Assembly: GCA_913058335.1 (NCBI GenBank)
Contig: CAJXPX010000018.1
Span: 1-64,000 of the forward strand
Source of the DNA: an uncultured Hyphomonadaceae bacterium
Lineage (GTDB): Bacteria; Pseudomonadota; Alphaproteobacteria; Caulobacterales; Maricaulaceae
DNA length: 64,000 nt
Direction of reading: 5' to 3'
In this document: positions 35,702-43,977 of the stretch, piece after piece
Numbering within the stretch: position 1 is the stretch's first letter
How the letters are laid out: each line of letters begins with the position of its first letter
Position numbers and translations under genes: made by a program
The notes under the pieces: generated by a model
Databases searched by the model: none
What the model was told of the DNA's origin: nothing
The model's input: the letters and a program-made list of their open reading frames with translations, nothing else

Positions 35702-37381
35702 TTACGACTTAACCTGCTCTATTTGAGAAAGCGCCATCTCTTTTAAAATGTTTTTCTGAACCTTGCCTGTGCCCGTTTTGGGAAGGTCTTTTTCAGAAAT
35801 AAACCATATATCACGAGGTAGTTTATACCGGGAAATCTGTGGTTTAAGCCAATTCAAGACTTCCTCTTCACTAATATCGCTTCCCTCTGCGCGAACCATC
35901 CACGCGCAGCCGCACTCTCCCCAACGGTTGTCGGGCATGCCTATAAAGAACGCTTGGACGATGCTTGGGTGGCTAGTTACTAGCTGCTCTAATTCCTTAG
36001 GGGAGACCAATTCGCCTTTACTCTTGTAGAGATCTTTTGATCGTCCTGTGAGGAAAAGATAACCATTTTCCAAAAAATGCCCTAAATCACCTGTGCGTAA
36101 CCAACCGTCAGCTAAGAAAACTTTCGATGTTTCTTCAGGCCGACGAAAGTAACCCAAACTGTTCATTGGTCCCCGTGTGCAAAGTTCGCCTGATGACCCG
36201 TAAGGTAAATCACTACCTGTTTGCGGATCAATTGTTTTAAATTCGCAAATACGACCATTCTGCTCAGCGATGCCGGCTACTCCAGCTTGTACGATACATC
36301 CTTGCGTTTCGGATACGAGATCGATTGAATCGCCAGGCTGGGTGCAAATAATAGTGGCAGTTGCCTCGGTTTGCCCGTAGCTCGTGAAAATCTCGTCGCA
36401 CCCAAATGTATCTTGGATTTCTCGCCAAACCCATTTCGGCGTAGGCGCCGCCGCGCTATGGACGGCTGTAAGTGAACTAAGATCATAACTTTTGATTTTT
36501 GCCTGTTCCATCATCGCGATTGTCATGGTTGGCACGCCCATTAAATAGGTTGCGCGATGTTTTTCGATTGCTGAAAGAATATTATCAGCATTAAAACGCA
36601 ATAAGGGTACAATTGAGCCACCAACAATCATTCCGGAAAGCAGGCCAACGACTAAGCCAAAGCCATGATAAAGCGGTAAAGAGAAAACCCCCCTCCTGCC
36701 TGTTTCGAATGCTTGGTGATACGCACCTGCATAGGCTGCTCTAAGAAGATTATCGTGTGTTTGTATGACGCCCTTGGGGGCACCAGTTGTTCCAGACGTA
36801 AACATGATGACGGCCGGATCGTGGGGGGATGTTATTTGAGTTGGCAGTTCGGTGGAGGGCATGGCCGAGAAAAATTTATCCGGATTGTCTGCGTCATAAA
36901 CCATCCCTCCACGGAGTTCTGGAAAGCTGGCGCAATCTCCATCTCGCCAACCCGGCATGTGAGAGTCTAATTCAGTATCAAACCTGCGCGAACCAAATTT
37001 CGCCATGCTAATGATAAGATTACATCCCGATTCACGCACGACATGTTCAAGCTCACTAACATTGTAGAGCGTGTTTATCGCTACAGCGACGGCACCAACT
37101 CTCCAAATGGCGAACAGCAGCGACACCGTGACGGGATAATTCGCCATAAGAAGCCCTACTCGGTCACCTTGACTAATCCCAAATCCTGTAAGCCCTTTGG
37201 CCAGACGTTCGGATTGAGAAAAAATAGATTTATAATCGAGTGAGACTTCATCCGTAATGACAAGAGGTTCATCAGAAAAGTGTAATAGTGAACGCTCAAG
37301 GTATTTGTTCAGGCACATTTCTTCCCATTCGGGATGACGGTTTGCTATCGCCTGACGTCGCTGCGAAACGGTTTTATGCAC
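35702..37381 (-). CDS. Acyl-CoA synthetase (AMP-binding family), candidate OTE-CoA ligase
   Basis: 559 residues from a GTG at 37381 preceded by AGGGGA. It carries the P-loop-like MFTSGTTGAPKGVIQTH, the A5 region SYGQTEATATI, the A7/A8 motif GWLRTGDLGHF and the C-terminal catalytic lysine in LPKTGTGKVQKNIL. It activates a carboxylic acid to the CoA thioester via an acyl-adenylate. In camphor catabolism the ring-cleaved acid must become a CoA ester before OTEMO acts, which gives a role here. RibBA follows 34 bases downstream in the same direction. Confidence 0.82.
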   Translation of the reverse strand: MHKTVSQRRQAIANRHPEWEEMCLNKYLERSLLHFSDEPLVITDEVSLDYKSIFSQSERLAKGLTGFGISQGDRVGLLMANYPVTVSLLFAIWRVGAVAVAINTLYNVSELEHVVRESGCNLIISMAKFGSRRFDTELDSHMPGWRDGDCASFPELRGGMVYDADNPDKFFSAMPSTELPTQITSPHDPAVIMFTSGTTGAPKGVIQTHDNLLRAAYAGAYHQAFETGRRGVFSLPLYHGFGLVVGLLSGMIVGGSIVPLLRFNADNILSAIEKHRATYLMGVPTMTIAMMEQAKIKSYDLSSLTAVHSAAAPTPKWVWREIQDTFGCDEIFTSYGQTEATATIICTQPGDSIDLVSETQGCIVQAGVAGIAEQNGRICEFKTIDPQTGSDLPYGSSGELCTRGPMNSLGYFRRPEETSKVFLADGWLRTGDLGHFLENGYLFLTGRSKDLYKSKGELVSPKELEQLVTSHPSIVQAFFIGMPDNRWGECGCAWMVRAEGSDISEEEVLNWLKPQISRYKLPRDIWFISEKDLPKTGTGKVQKNILKEMALSQIEQVKS

Positions 37382-37397
37382 TTAATTTATCCCCTTT

Positions 37398-37417
37398 AGC
37401 CTAATTAAAATTATGAT
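37398..37417. promoter_or_regulatory. Palindromic operator before the CoA-ligase gene
   Basis: AGCCTAAT-TAAA-ATTATGAT has the same 8-4-8 layout as the other block operators and lies 17 bp before the leftward CoA-ligase start, downstream of its likely promoter. The right arm matches the consensus at 6 of 8 bases. The 280-bp divergent gap also holds the perfect copy at 37611-37630. Confidence 0.5.
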
Positions 37418-37600
37418 GACAACTTTTCACCAAGGCGTCAACCTATCTAGGTGAGGCTTGGCTTGACATTATTTTTAAAAGTTACACGAGCTTCATTATA
37501 ACTCATTATTTAAAAAGGAAAATTTGTCAAATATAACAGGTTTTGTGGGTTAATTTCTTGCTGAATAATTATGATATATGACGCAAACACAGGAAATAGC

Positions 37601-37631
37601 TTGCCAAGGTAGCCTAATTTCTATTAGGCTA
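37601..37631 (+). promoter_or_regulatory. Promoter and perfect palindromic operator of the luciferase-family gene
   Basis: TTGCCA (37601-37606) and TAGGCT (37625-37630) are spaced 18 bp. The operator AGCCTAAT-TTCT-ATTAGGCT (37611-37630) is a perfect inverted repeat and extends to T/A on each side. It is the best copy of the block-wide motif. A strong AGGAGG site precedes the ATG at 37662. Confidence 0.7.
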
Positions 37632-37661
37632 GTATAAATGATTTTTTTGTAGGAGGCTAAC

Positions 37662-38753
37662 ATGGATGTCGGGTTGGGATTAACTTTCCAAAACATTAAA
37701 GAGGGTGTGAGCGACATAGAGGTTTATCGCCATGAATTATCGTTGGCCGCTCGGGCTGAAGATCAGGGGTTTGATTCAATTTGGACTCCGGAGCATCATT
37801 TCACGGGCTATATGATGACACCCAATGTTCCTCAATTTCTTTCGTGGGTGGCCGCTAAAACCACCCGCATGAAGCTTGGTACAACGGTGACTGTTCTGCC
37901 TTGGGCAAATCCGGTGCGCGTTGCTGAAAGCTTTCTTCTTCTAGATCACCTCTCGGAAGGGCGCGCGATATTGGGTATGGGGCGCGGATTAGGAAAAGGC
38001 GAGTTCGACGGATTTAAAGTCCCGATGGGCGAATCGCGGAGCAGATTTCGTGAAAATGCGGAGGCTGTTTTGCAAGCTCTTGAAACTGGGGTGATGGAAT
38101 ATGATGGGAAATATTTGCAACAGCCGCGGGTCGAATTAAGGCCGCGTCCATATGCAAGTTACCGCGGAAGAGTTTTTGCTTCAGCTGTTTCTCCCGAATC
38201 AGTTAAACTTATGGCCAACCTTGATGTGGGACTAATGATCATTGCCCAAAAGCCTTGGGATAGGGTGGCTGAGGATGTAAAAAATTACAGGGATCGGTTT
38301 TTTGAGATGCAGGGTCGTTCCGCGCCAAAGCCCGTTGTCGTTGCTTTTGTCGCGGTGAGTGAAGACAAGGCAAAAGCACAAGAAATGCATGACAAATACC
38401 TTGTCGAGTATGCACGTTCGACATCTGAGTTTTACCAGTTTGGGAATAAAGAATTCGCCGACATTGAGGGCTATGAATATTACGGAGCCCTTGCAAATAG
38501 CGTGGAGAAGCATGGCATAGACAAATTTAACGAGTTCTTAGCGGACCTACAAATTTGGGGTCGACCCGAAGAGGTTGTTGAAAAGTTAAAAGCCATGGTT
38601 GAGCGTTTTGATGTTGGTAGCTTTATTGTTTATACCCAATTTGGGGATATGCCTTTTGAAGTGGGTAAGGAAAACTACGAAACTTTTGCTCGCAAAGTTC
38701 TGCCTCACTTGAAAGATATTGACGTATCTGGGCCGCCAGTTGGCCCGTCGTAA
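37662..38753 (+). CDS. Luciferase-like flavin-dependent monooxygenase
   Basis: 363 residues of the bacterial-luciferase (LLM) fold: FDSIWTPEHHFTGYM, TTRMKLGTTVTVLPWANPVR and LDHLSEGRAILGMGRGLGKGEFD, ending with WGRPEEVVEKLKAM. Members use reduced FMN delivered by a reductase. It differs from the diketocamphane-monooxygenase-like protein at 41430, so it may act at another step, such as oxidation of a later lactone or ketone. It starts a rightward operon (crotonase, SMP-30 protein, TetR) under the perfect operator. Confidence 0.8.
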   Translation: MDVGLGLTFQNIKEGVSDIEVYRHELSLAARAEDQGFDSIWTPEHHFTGYMMTPNVPQFLSWVAAKTTRMKLGTTVTVLPWANPVRVAESFLLLDHLSEGRAILGMGRGLGKGEFDGFKVPMGESRSRFRENAEAVLQALETGVMEYDGKYLQQPRVELRPRPYASYRGRVFASAVSPESVKLMANLDVGLMIIAQKPWDRVAEDVKNYRDRFFEMQGRSAPKPVVVAFVAVSEDKAKAQEMHDKYLVEYARSTSEFYQFGNKEFADIEGYEYYGALANSVEKHGIDKFNEFLADLQIWGRPEEVVEKLKAMVERFDVGSFIVYTQFGDMPFEVGKENYETFARKVLPHLKDIDVSGPPVGPS

Positions 38754-38841
38754 ACTTTGGTGGGTTTTTAAAATAAAGATGAATTACTGTTTGAAATTTA
38801 TCCAAGCATAAGTTCCATCGATAATGAAAAAGGACGTGCTG

Positions 38842-39693
38842 ATGGGGAATGGCGAAGATGTTTTACTTTATGAGTTGCAGGACGGCACCGCGTGGATAAC
38901 ACTCAATCGCCCTGAAAAACGGAACGCACTGAGCGAGCCTTTGCAGGAAGAATTATGCCGTATGCTGTGGGAGGCCGACGAAGATAATCGTGTCCATTCG
39001 GTTGTGTTAAAGGCTGCCGGCCCTGATTTTTGCTCAGGTTATGATTTACAAAAATATGATCAACCTGTGCCCGACCAAGTAAACTACAAACGAGGTCGTG
39101 CAAAATTTGATGACGATAGCTGGCACCAAGAAAGAGCGCAGCGTTTGCGCATGGCGTTGTTTGACATGCACAAACCCGTGATCGCACAAGTGCATGGACG
39201 ATGCCTAGCGGGTGGTACAGATCTTGCCTTATTGTGCGACATTGTAATTTGTTCTGATGATGCCATTTTCGGCTTTCCTCCGGCGCGTTCCCAAGGCTCC
39301 CTTCCTAGCCATATGTGGCTCTACCTCGTTGGACCTCAATGGGCAAAAAGGTTACTTCTTACCGGCGATTCTATTCGCGGTGAAGATGCAGCGAAAATTG
39401 GATTAGTTCTTAAATCTGTTCCTGTCGAGAACCTGCAGAGTGAGGTTAGCGCCCTAGCAAACCGGTTGGCACTAGTCGATGCCGATTTACTCAGCGCAAA
39501 TAAGCGCATCGTAAATATTGGCTTGGAGTTAATGGGAGCGCGTACAATCCAGCGGATGGCGGCTGAAATGGATGCGCGAGGGCACCTTGCTCCTAGTCGG
39601 GACGAATTTAACGAAACCGTGCGTGTTAAGGGCTTAAAGCAAGCGGTCCGACAACGCGATGAGCCATTTGGAGACTCGGTTGTTAAACTTTAG
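38842..39693 (+). CDS. Enoyl-CoA hydratase/isomerase (crotonase) family protein
   Basis: The ATG at 38842 has AAAAAGGA at proper distance and is preferred over the ATG at 38824. About 283 residues with the crotonase core: DFCSGYDLQKY, HGRCLAGGTDLALLCDIVI and LLLTGDSIRGEDAAKIGLV. The position of the first catalytic Glu of enoyl-CoA hydratase is Asp (D127), and the second Glu position is Pro (P147 in FGFPPARSQG). So simple hydratase chemistry is doubtful; an isomerase, hydrolase or C-C lyase is possible. Context points to breakdown of the CoA-bound ring-opened terpenoid. Confidence 0.8.
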   Translation: MGNGEDVLLYELQDGTAWITLNRPEKRNALSEPLQEELCRMLWEADEDNRVHSVVLKAAGPDFCSGYDLQKYDQPVPDQVNYKRGRAKFDDDSWHQERAQRLRMALFDMHKPVIAQVHGRCLAGGTDLALLCDIVICSDDAIFGFPPARSQGSLPSHMWLYLVGPQWAKRLLLTGDSIRGEDAAKIGLVLKSVPVENLQSEVSALANRLALVDADLLSANKRIVNIGLELMGARTIQRMAAEMDARGHLAPSRDEFNETVRVKGLKQAVRQRDEPFGDSVVKL

Positions 39694-39727
39694 GCTTGAA
39701 CGATAAATTGAAGAAGAGGATAAAATT

Positions 39728-40663
39728 ATGATGGAAGGTGAAGGTTGGCGCTGTTTATGGGATGCGAAAGCAATTCTCGGAGAGAGTACGATTTGGGACG
39801 ATCGGGATGGATGTATATATTGGGTTGATATTGAGGGGCCGAGTGTAAATTGGTATAATCTCGAAACCGGTAAAAAAGGGACATGGGTTCCGCCGACTTG
39901 GATTAGCGCAATAGCGCCGCGCGCAAGTGGTGGGTTTATTGCCTCTTGTGCAGACGGTTTCGCCCATATTGACCCAAAAGGCCAGGTTTACAGTCCGATT
40001 TTACATCCCATTCCAGATCCAAAAATTGCCAGATTAAATGACGGGGTTACGGATCGTGAAGGGCGCTACTGGTCAGGTTCTTGCGATACAAGCCAGTGGG
40101 ACGAGAGTACGACTGCCGAAGATAAAGAAAGCACCTTAGGTGATTTGGATTCACGAAATACCGGCGAACTTTATCGCTTAGATGCGGACGGAAAGCTTAG
40201 CACGCAAGAGAGAGATATTGTCACTGCAAATGGCCCGGCTTTCAGTCCTGATGGCCGTACCGCTTATGTAAACGACTCAATGCCATTGGTAAGTTGGGTT
40301 TATGATGTTTCTGACGACGGAGAATTATCAAATCGTCGGGATTTCCTCAAATTTCAGCCTAAGGATGGGTATCCTGATGGGATGGCAGTTGATGTGGAAG
40401 GATGCATTTGGATGGCGTTTTACGAAAGCTGGATGTTGAGACGTTTTGCGCCGGATGCCACTTTGTTGGAGGAACGGAAACTTCCTGTAAGACGTGGTTT
40501 GCGCCCCGCTTTTGGGGGGCAGGATTACTCTCGATTGTTTCTAATTACAGGGTCACAAGGTTACACGGAGAAGAATTTCGAGCAAGAACCACTCGCGGGA
40601 GGTTTGTTTGAAATACTAAATCCGCCAGCGCCTGGGGTGCCTGTAACTCCTTATATGGGATAA
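39728..40663 (+). CDS. SMP-30/gluconolactonase-family protein, candidate lactone hydrolase
   Basis: 311 residues of the six-bladed beta-propeller SMP-30/regucalcin family. Metal-site residues are recognisable: E near the start (ILGESTIWDDRDGCIYWVDI), the central N-D (ARLNDGVTDREGRYWSG) and D in KDGYPDGMAVDVEGCIWMA. Relatives hydrolyse sugar and other lactones using Ca or Zn. Two Baeyer-Villiger-type oxidations in this cluster would produce lactones, so a lactonase role is reasonable. The gene sits between the crotonase and a TetR regulator in one transcription unit. Confidence 0.8.
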   Translation: MMEGEGWRCLWDAKAILGESTIWDDRDGCIYWVDIEGPSVNWYNLETGKKGTWVPPTWISAIAPRASGGFIASCADGFAHIDPKGQVYSPILHPIPDPKIARLNDGVTDREGRYWSGSCDTSQWDESTTAEDKESTLGDLDSRNTGELYRLDADGKLSTQERDIVTANGPAFSPDGRTAYVNDSMPLVSWVYDVSDDGELSNRRDFLKFQPKDGYPDGMAVDVEGCIWMAFYESWMLRRFAPDATLLEERKLPVRRGLRPAFGGQDYSRLFLITGSQGYTEKNFEQEPLAGGLFEILNPPAPGVPVTPYMG

Positions 40664-40708
40664 CTGAATGTTAAATTTCTAGGCTGACTTTTTAAGAATT
40701 AACTTCTA

Positions 40709-41320
40709 ATGAACCGCATGGCTAATGCAGAAAACACCAGAAAACGTATTTTAGATTCCGCGGCAGCGATCCTTCGGCATAAGGGTTTAGCAGGTGCTAA
40801 ACTTAGTGAAATAGCCGAAGGCGCTGGAATGCTTGCGCCAAGTATTTATCATCATTTTGGGTCGAAGGATATTTTGGTCGAAAAGGTGATGATGGAAGGT
40901 ATATACAATAATAGCCATCATATTGTTGCGCGGGTTGAAAGACTTGGCCCGTCAGCAACTCCTCTGGTAAGATTACGAACTGCTATAATTTCGCATATTG
41001 AATTTTTACTATCAGGTGACGACTATTCCTCTGCTGTAGCGAGGGTGTTCGATGATTTGCCGGAGGAAATGCGCAGGCGCGTATTAGCAGCATACTCTAG
41101 TTTTGATAATTACTGGCGCGATCTTATCGTTGCTGCGCAGGCCGATGGAAGTGCTAGTAAGTCTTTGGATGCTACGGTAGTGCGGAAGTTTCTTATAGCA
41201 ATGTTAGATTCTTGTTCGTCATGGTATCGCCCTGGAAAATTAGGGCCATCGGAAATCGCAGAACAAGCGGCATCACTCCTGCTTGACGGATTTGCTTCTA
41301 TTGATAGTGAAAAAACATAA
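40709..41320 (+). CDS. TetR-family transcriptional regulator
   Basis: 203 residues with an N-terminal HTH (RKRILDSAAAILRHKGLAGAK, LSEIAEGAGMLAPSIYHHFGSKDILVEKVM) and an all-helical ligand domain. It ends the operon that begins with the perfect operator at 37611, so it would be autoregulated if it binds that site. TetR dimers bind short palindromes like the block motif. Together with the second TetR at 42878 it is a candidate repressor of the cluster, analogous in role to CamR. Confidence 0.85.
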   Translation: MNRMANAENTRKRILDSAAAILRHKGLAGAKLSEIAEGAGMLAPSIYHHFGSKDILVEKVMMEGIYNNSHHIVARVERLGPSATPLVRLRTAIISHIEFLLSGDDYSSAVARVFDDLPEEMRRRVLAAYSSFDNYWRDLIVAAQADGSASKSLDATVVRKFLIAMLDSCSSWYRPGKLGPSEIAEQAASLLLDGFASIDSEKT

Positions 41321-41350
41321 CTTAGCAAAATTCAAAAGACAGACGCTCAT

Positions 41351-41384
41351 AAAAAAAGCGTGAACCGTTGAGTTCACGCTTTTC
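41351..41384. terminator. Bidirectional rho-independent terminator
   Basis: AAAGCGTGAAC (41355-41365) pairs perfectly with GTTCACGCTTT (41372-41382) around a 6-base loop, with A-runs before and T-runs after the stem. It lies between the TetR gene ending at 41320 and the leftward gene ending at 41430, serving both. Confidence 0.85.
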
Positions 41385-41429
41385 CTAATTTGCATTTAAC
41401 TATTTTTGTCTTTGAGGGGCTTAATCAAG

Positions 41430-42548
41430 TTATTTTGACTTTGGTAGTTTAATGCGGGGTGCAACCTCTTTCGAAATTAACTCAAGTGAGTTCCACCAAG
41501 GAGCAGGGTTATCGTAATAATCATGGGACTCGACTTGTAACGTACCCCAGCCTCCACACTTTTCGAACAAAGTGTTGATCTTATCGACAACTGTATCGGG
41601 CGACCCTACAACAAAAACGTGATCAACAAGGAATTCTAGGTCTGCCTTTTCCGGGTCAATGCCTGCGTCTTTTGCGAAGCCGTCCATCATGCCAAACCGA
41701 CGCCAAATCGGGATAAGGTATTTGTTGAAACAGTAACCTATCGGTCCTTCCATAACTTCTTTTTTAGCTTCAGCATCTGTATCACCAACAAATACAGTTT
41801 GGGAAACCGCGTGACGTTGTCGATCTGGTGTGAAACCTGCTTTGATATTGGCCTCAGAGTAGATTTCCCAGTGACGTTTTAAGGCTTCCAAGCCAGAATA
41901 TATAGAAACTGGTTTGAAGTTTCTTTCTCCTGCAAGGCGCATGGACGGGGAGTTTTTACTGAATCCGGTTACTGCAATCTCAGGTGCATCGCCGCCCCAT
42001 GGAGAAAAGTCAGCCAGCATATGTTGTTCATCTTCTTCTGTTACGGGAACTTCCTCTTCCGGATATCCGGCATCCCAATATTTGCCTTCGTAGAAGAACG
42101 GCTCTCGCTTCCAAATTTTTTCCATAATTGATAAGGACTCTCGAACCATATCGTTCAAACGTTCTGTGTCCTGATCATCGCCGCGTATACCGTGGATATA
42201 TGTGGCATCGGGATAGGCACCTGCGCCTATTCCTAAGAAATAGCGGCCTTCAAGGATTTGGGAGAGCCAACCAACTGTCATCGCGAGTTTGGCTGGGTGC
42301 TGATGGGGCAAAATATGGGCCATGGGTCCAAACCTAATGTTTTTGGTTTGTAGGGCCGAAGCTGCAATAATCAGTTCTGGGTTTGGGATGTTTTCCCATA
42401 TCTGCGATGCATGTTCAGAAATCATCATGGAGGTGAACCCTGCTTTGTCACAGGCTATAGAGTTTTGAACTCCCCACTCAAAAGTTTGTTTTGCCGTCCG
42501 TCCTGGGCGCATGTAAGGGTGAAATATTAGTCCGGTTTCCATTGTCAT
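41430..42548 (-). CDS. camE: Luciferase-family monooxygenase, diketocamphane 1,2-monooxygenase-like
   Basis: 372 residues, FMNH2-dependent type II Baeyer-Villiger fold. The run IWENIPNPELIIAASALQTK, the region with MAHILPHQHPAKLA, the segment GWLSQILEGRYFLGIGAG and the later SPWGGDAPEIAVTGFSKNS match what I recall of the 2,5- and 3,6-diketocamphane monooxygenases, including order and spacing. Those enzymes convert diketocamphane to a lactone that opens spontaneously. Its own promoter region carries a copy of the block operator (42624-42643). The reduced FMN would come from the reductase at 33931. The regiospecificity cannot be read from sequence. Confidence 0.83.
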   Translation of the reverse strand: MTMETGLIFHPYMRPGRTAKQTFEWGVQNSIACDKAGFTSMMISEHASQIWENIPNPELIIAASALQTKNIRFGPMAHILPHQHPAKLAMTVGWLSQILEGRYFLGIGAGAYPDATYIHGIRGDDQDTERLNDMVRESLSIMEKIWKREPFFYEGKYWDAGYPEEEVPVTEEDEQHMLADFSPWGGDAPEIAVTGFSKNSPSMRLAGERNFKPVSIYSGLEALKRHWEIYSEANIKAGFTPDRQRHAVSQTVFVGDTDAEAKKEVMEGPIGYCFNKYLIPIWRRFGMMDGFAKDAGIDPEKADLEFLVDHVFVVGSPDTVVDKINTLFEKCGGWGTLQVESHDYYDNPAPWWNSLELISKEVAPRIKLPKSK

Positions 42549-42623
42549 GACATTTTCTCCTTTAGGTTAATATATCGAACTTGTATGTTTCGCATGTAAT
42601 CGCGAAATCTCCCCGGTCCGTTC

Positions 42624-42643
42624 AGTCTAATGACAGTTAGGGT
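42624..42643. promoter_or_regulatory. Palindromic operator before the diketocamphane-monooxygenase-like gene
   Basis: AGTCTAAT-GACA-GTTAGGGT keeps the 8-4-8 layout and most consensus bases of the block motif. It lies 76 bp before the leftward gene at 42548. The 328-bp divergent gap to the TetR gene at 42878 has no other clear element and is AT-rich. Confidence 0.5.
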
Positions 42644-42877
42644 GATAACGTGGTCAAAACTTTAAGTCAAGTGTAAACAAGATTCCAGAAAGCTAAATAT
42701 CATTAGTGCAAAATCCTTATATATTTTCTAAAAAAGTCAGTTTTTTGGGATTTAAGTTGTCTTTTTTTAAAAAACTCTGTAAAAATATCTTAAAAAGCTG
42801 ACTGATCACATCTTATTGAGAAGGTAAAAGTTCTTTGTAATTTACACTTGTTTTAAAATTATGGTGCTAATCTTGTA

Positions 42878-43522
42878 ATGACTGGAATTCCTCCAAATTA
42901 TCCAAACTATGAATTGGATGGTAAAACGCGTTTAATTCTTGCCGGGGAACAGCTATTTGCTGAAAATGGTATTAATGGAGCGTCCATGCGCGAAATAGCG
43001 ACGCGCGCTGAACAGGGAAATCATGCAGCCGTTCAATATCATTTTGGTTCCCGAGAGGGTCTAGTTCGGGCAATATTTGATTTTCGCATGGAGAAAATGG
43101 AAGCTTCAAGGAGTAAAATGTTGAAGCAGGCCGAAGTTGAGGGGCGGTTAAGGGATGCTCGCACTATACTCGATATAATTTTGATTCCGCAACTTGATAT
43201 GCAAGATGCCGATGGAAACCATTCATACGCGAACTTTTTGAGTCAATACCTCTTACTTTCTTCTTCTAGAGAATTCAGTGACTTTGCTGGGCCTGAGACG
43301 CCGAGCCTGACTGAAGCTTTGCGCCTTCTAAGTGAAAGAGTGAATTATCTGCCTCAACATGTCGCACAACGCAGGCTCATTAGCGTAAGTTTGATGTTCT
43401 TGAATATTTTGATACGCCATCAAGATCAAAGCGAGAACGTGCTTGGTGAATCTATTTCCGAAGCCCTAGAAGATACCATGGAGCAAATCGTAAACGTTAT
43501 GTGTATGCCGCATCGGCGGTAG
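42878..43522 (+). CDS. TetR-family transcriptional regulator
   Basis: 214 residues. The HTH is at about residues 16-62 (KTRLILAGEQLFAENGINGAS, MREIATRAEQGNHAAVQYHFGSREGLVRAI), followed by a helical ligand-binding domain. It is divergent from the diketocamphane-monooxygenase-like gene, with an operator copy in between, the arrangement typical for TetR repressors and for camR in Pseudomonas. Its position at the outer edge of the block makes it a candidate master regulator. Confidence 0.85.
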   Translation: MTGIPPNYPNYELDGKTRLILAGEQLFAENGINGASMREIATRAEQGNHAAVQYHFGSREGLVRAIFDFRMEKMEASRSKMLKQAEVEGRLRDARTILDIILIPQLDMQDADGNHSYANFLSQYLLLSSSREFSDFAGPETPSLTEALRLLSERVNYLPQHVAQRRLISVSLMFLNILIRHQDQSENVLGESISEALEDTMEQIVNVMCMPHRR

Positions 43523-43694
43523 TCTTCTAAAGTTATCGTTATTCTGAAATTTTATTGACCGCCGGGGCTATACTCGAATTTATAGTGTCTGATTCCTACA
43601 ATGCTGTCCGTATGAGGTGATCCACCATTTAATTAGAGTTTGGTGGTTATGTTCGCCCTGATGGCTGACTGGAACGGTGTTGGCCACAACATTG

Positions 43695-43840
43695 CACACA
43701 CGGAGCCATTGATAATAACTTTGCTCAGGCACGCTAAGTTATCGACAAATTGTTCCTGTCTTCTTGCCATGAGATAATCTGACCTAAGCCTCTCGCAGCA
43801 TCGCGATAATTTATTCAGGAATGTAGTGTTTTCTAGCCAT
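43695..43840 (-). pseudogene. IS3-family (IS407-like) transposase OrfA remnant
   Basis: Reading leftwards from an ATG at 43840, the frame gives MARKHYIPE-stop-IIAMLREA-stop-VRLSHGKKTGTICR-stop-LSVPEQSYYQWLR. This is the OrfA helix-turn-helix pattern of IS3-family elements (PEEII..LREAEV.LSQGK....C..L.VSEQTYYRW) with three in-frame stops. OrfB and clear terminal repeats are missing. It is a long-dead insertion at the junction between the camphor-type block and the metal-resistance block. The rest of 43523-43977 shows nothing recognisable. Confidence 0.75.
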
Positions 43841-43977
43841 AGCGTGCTACTTCAAGCTCAAAATAGCCAAATCTCTAACTCTTAAAATGGATCACCTGTA
43901 AGGGGAGGGCCACTTTAAAATAAGTGTCTGTACTTTTTTCTTGACCCATTAGTGAAATAAAGTGGTAGAGGAGTGTA

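Noticed and set aside
38842-39693. Crotonase as 6-oxocamphor hydrolase
   Set aside because: The histidine-bearing active-site segment I recall for that enzyme is not present; the sequence looks like a CoA-dependent crotonase.
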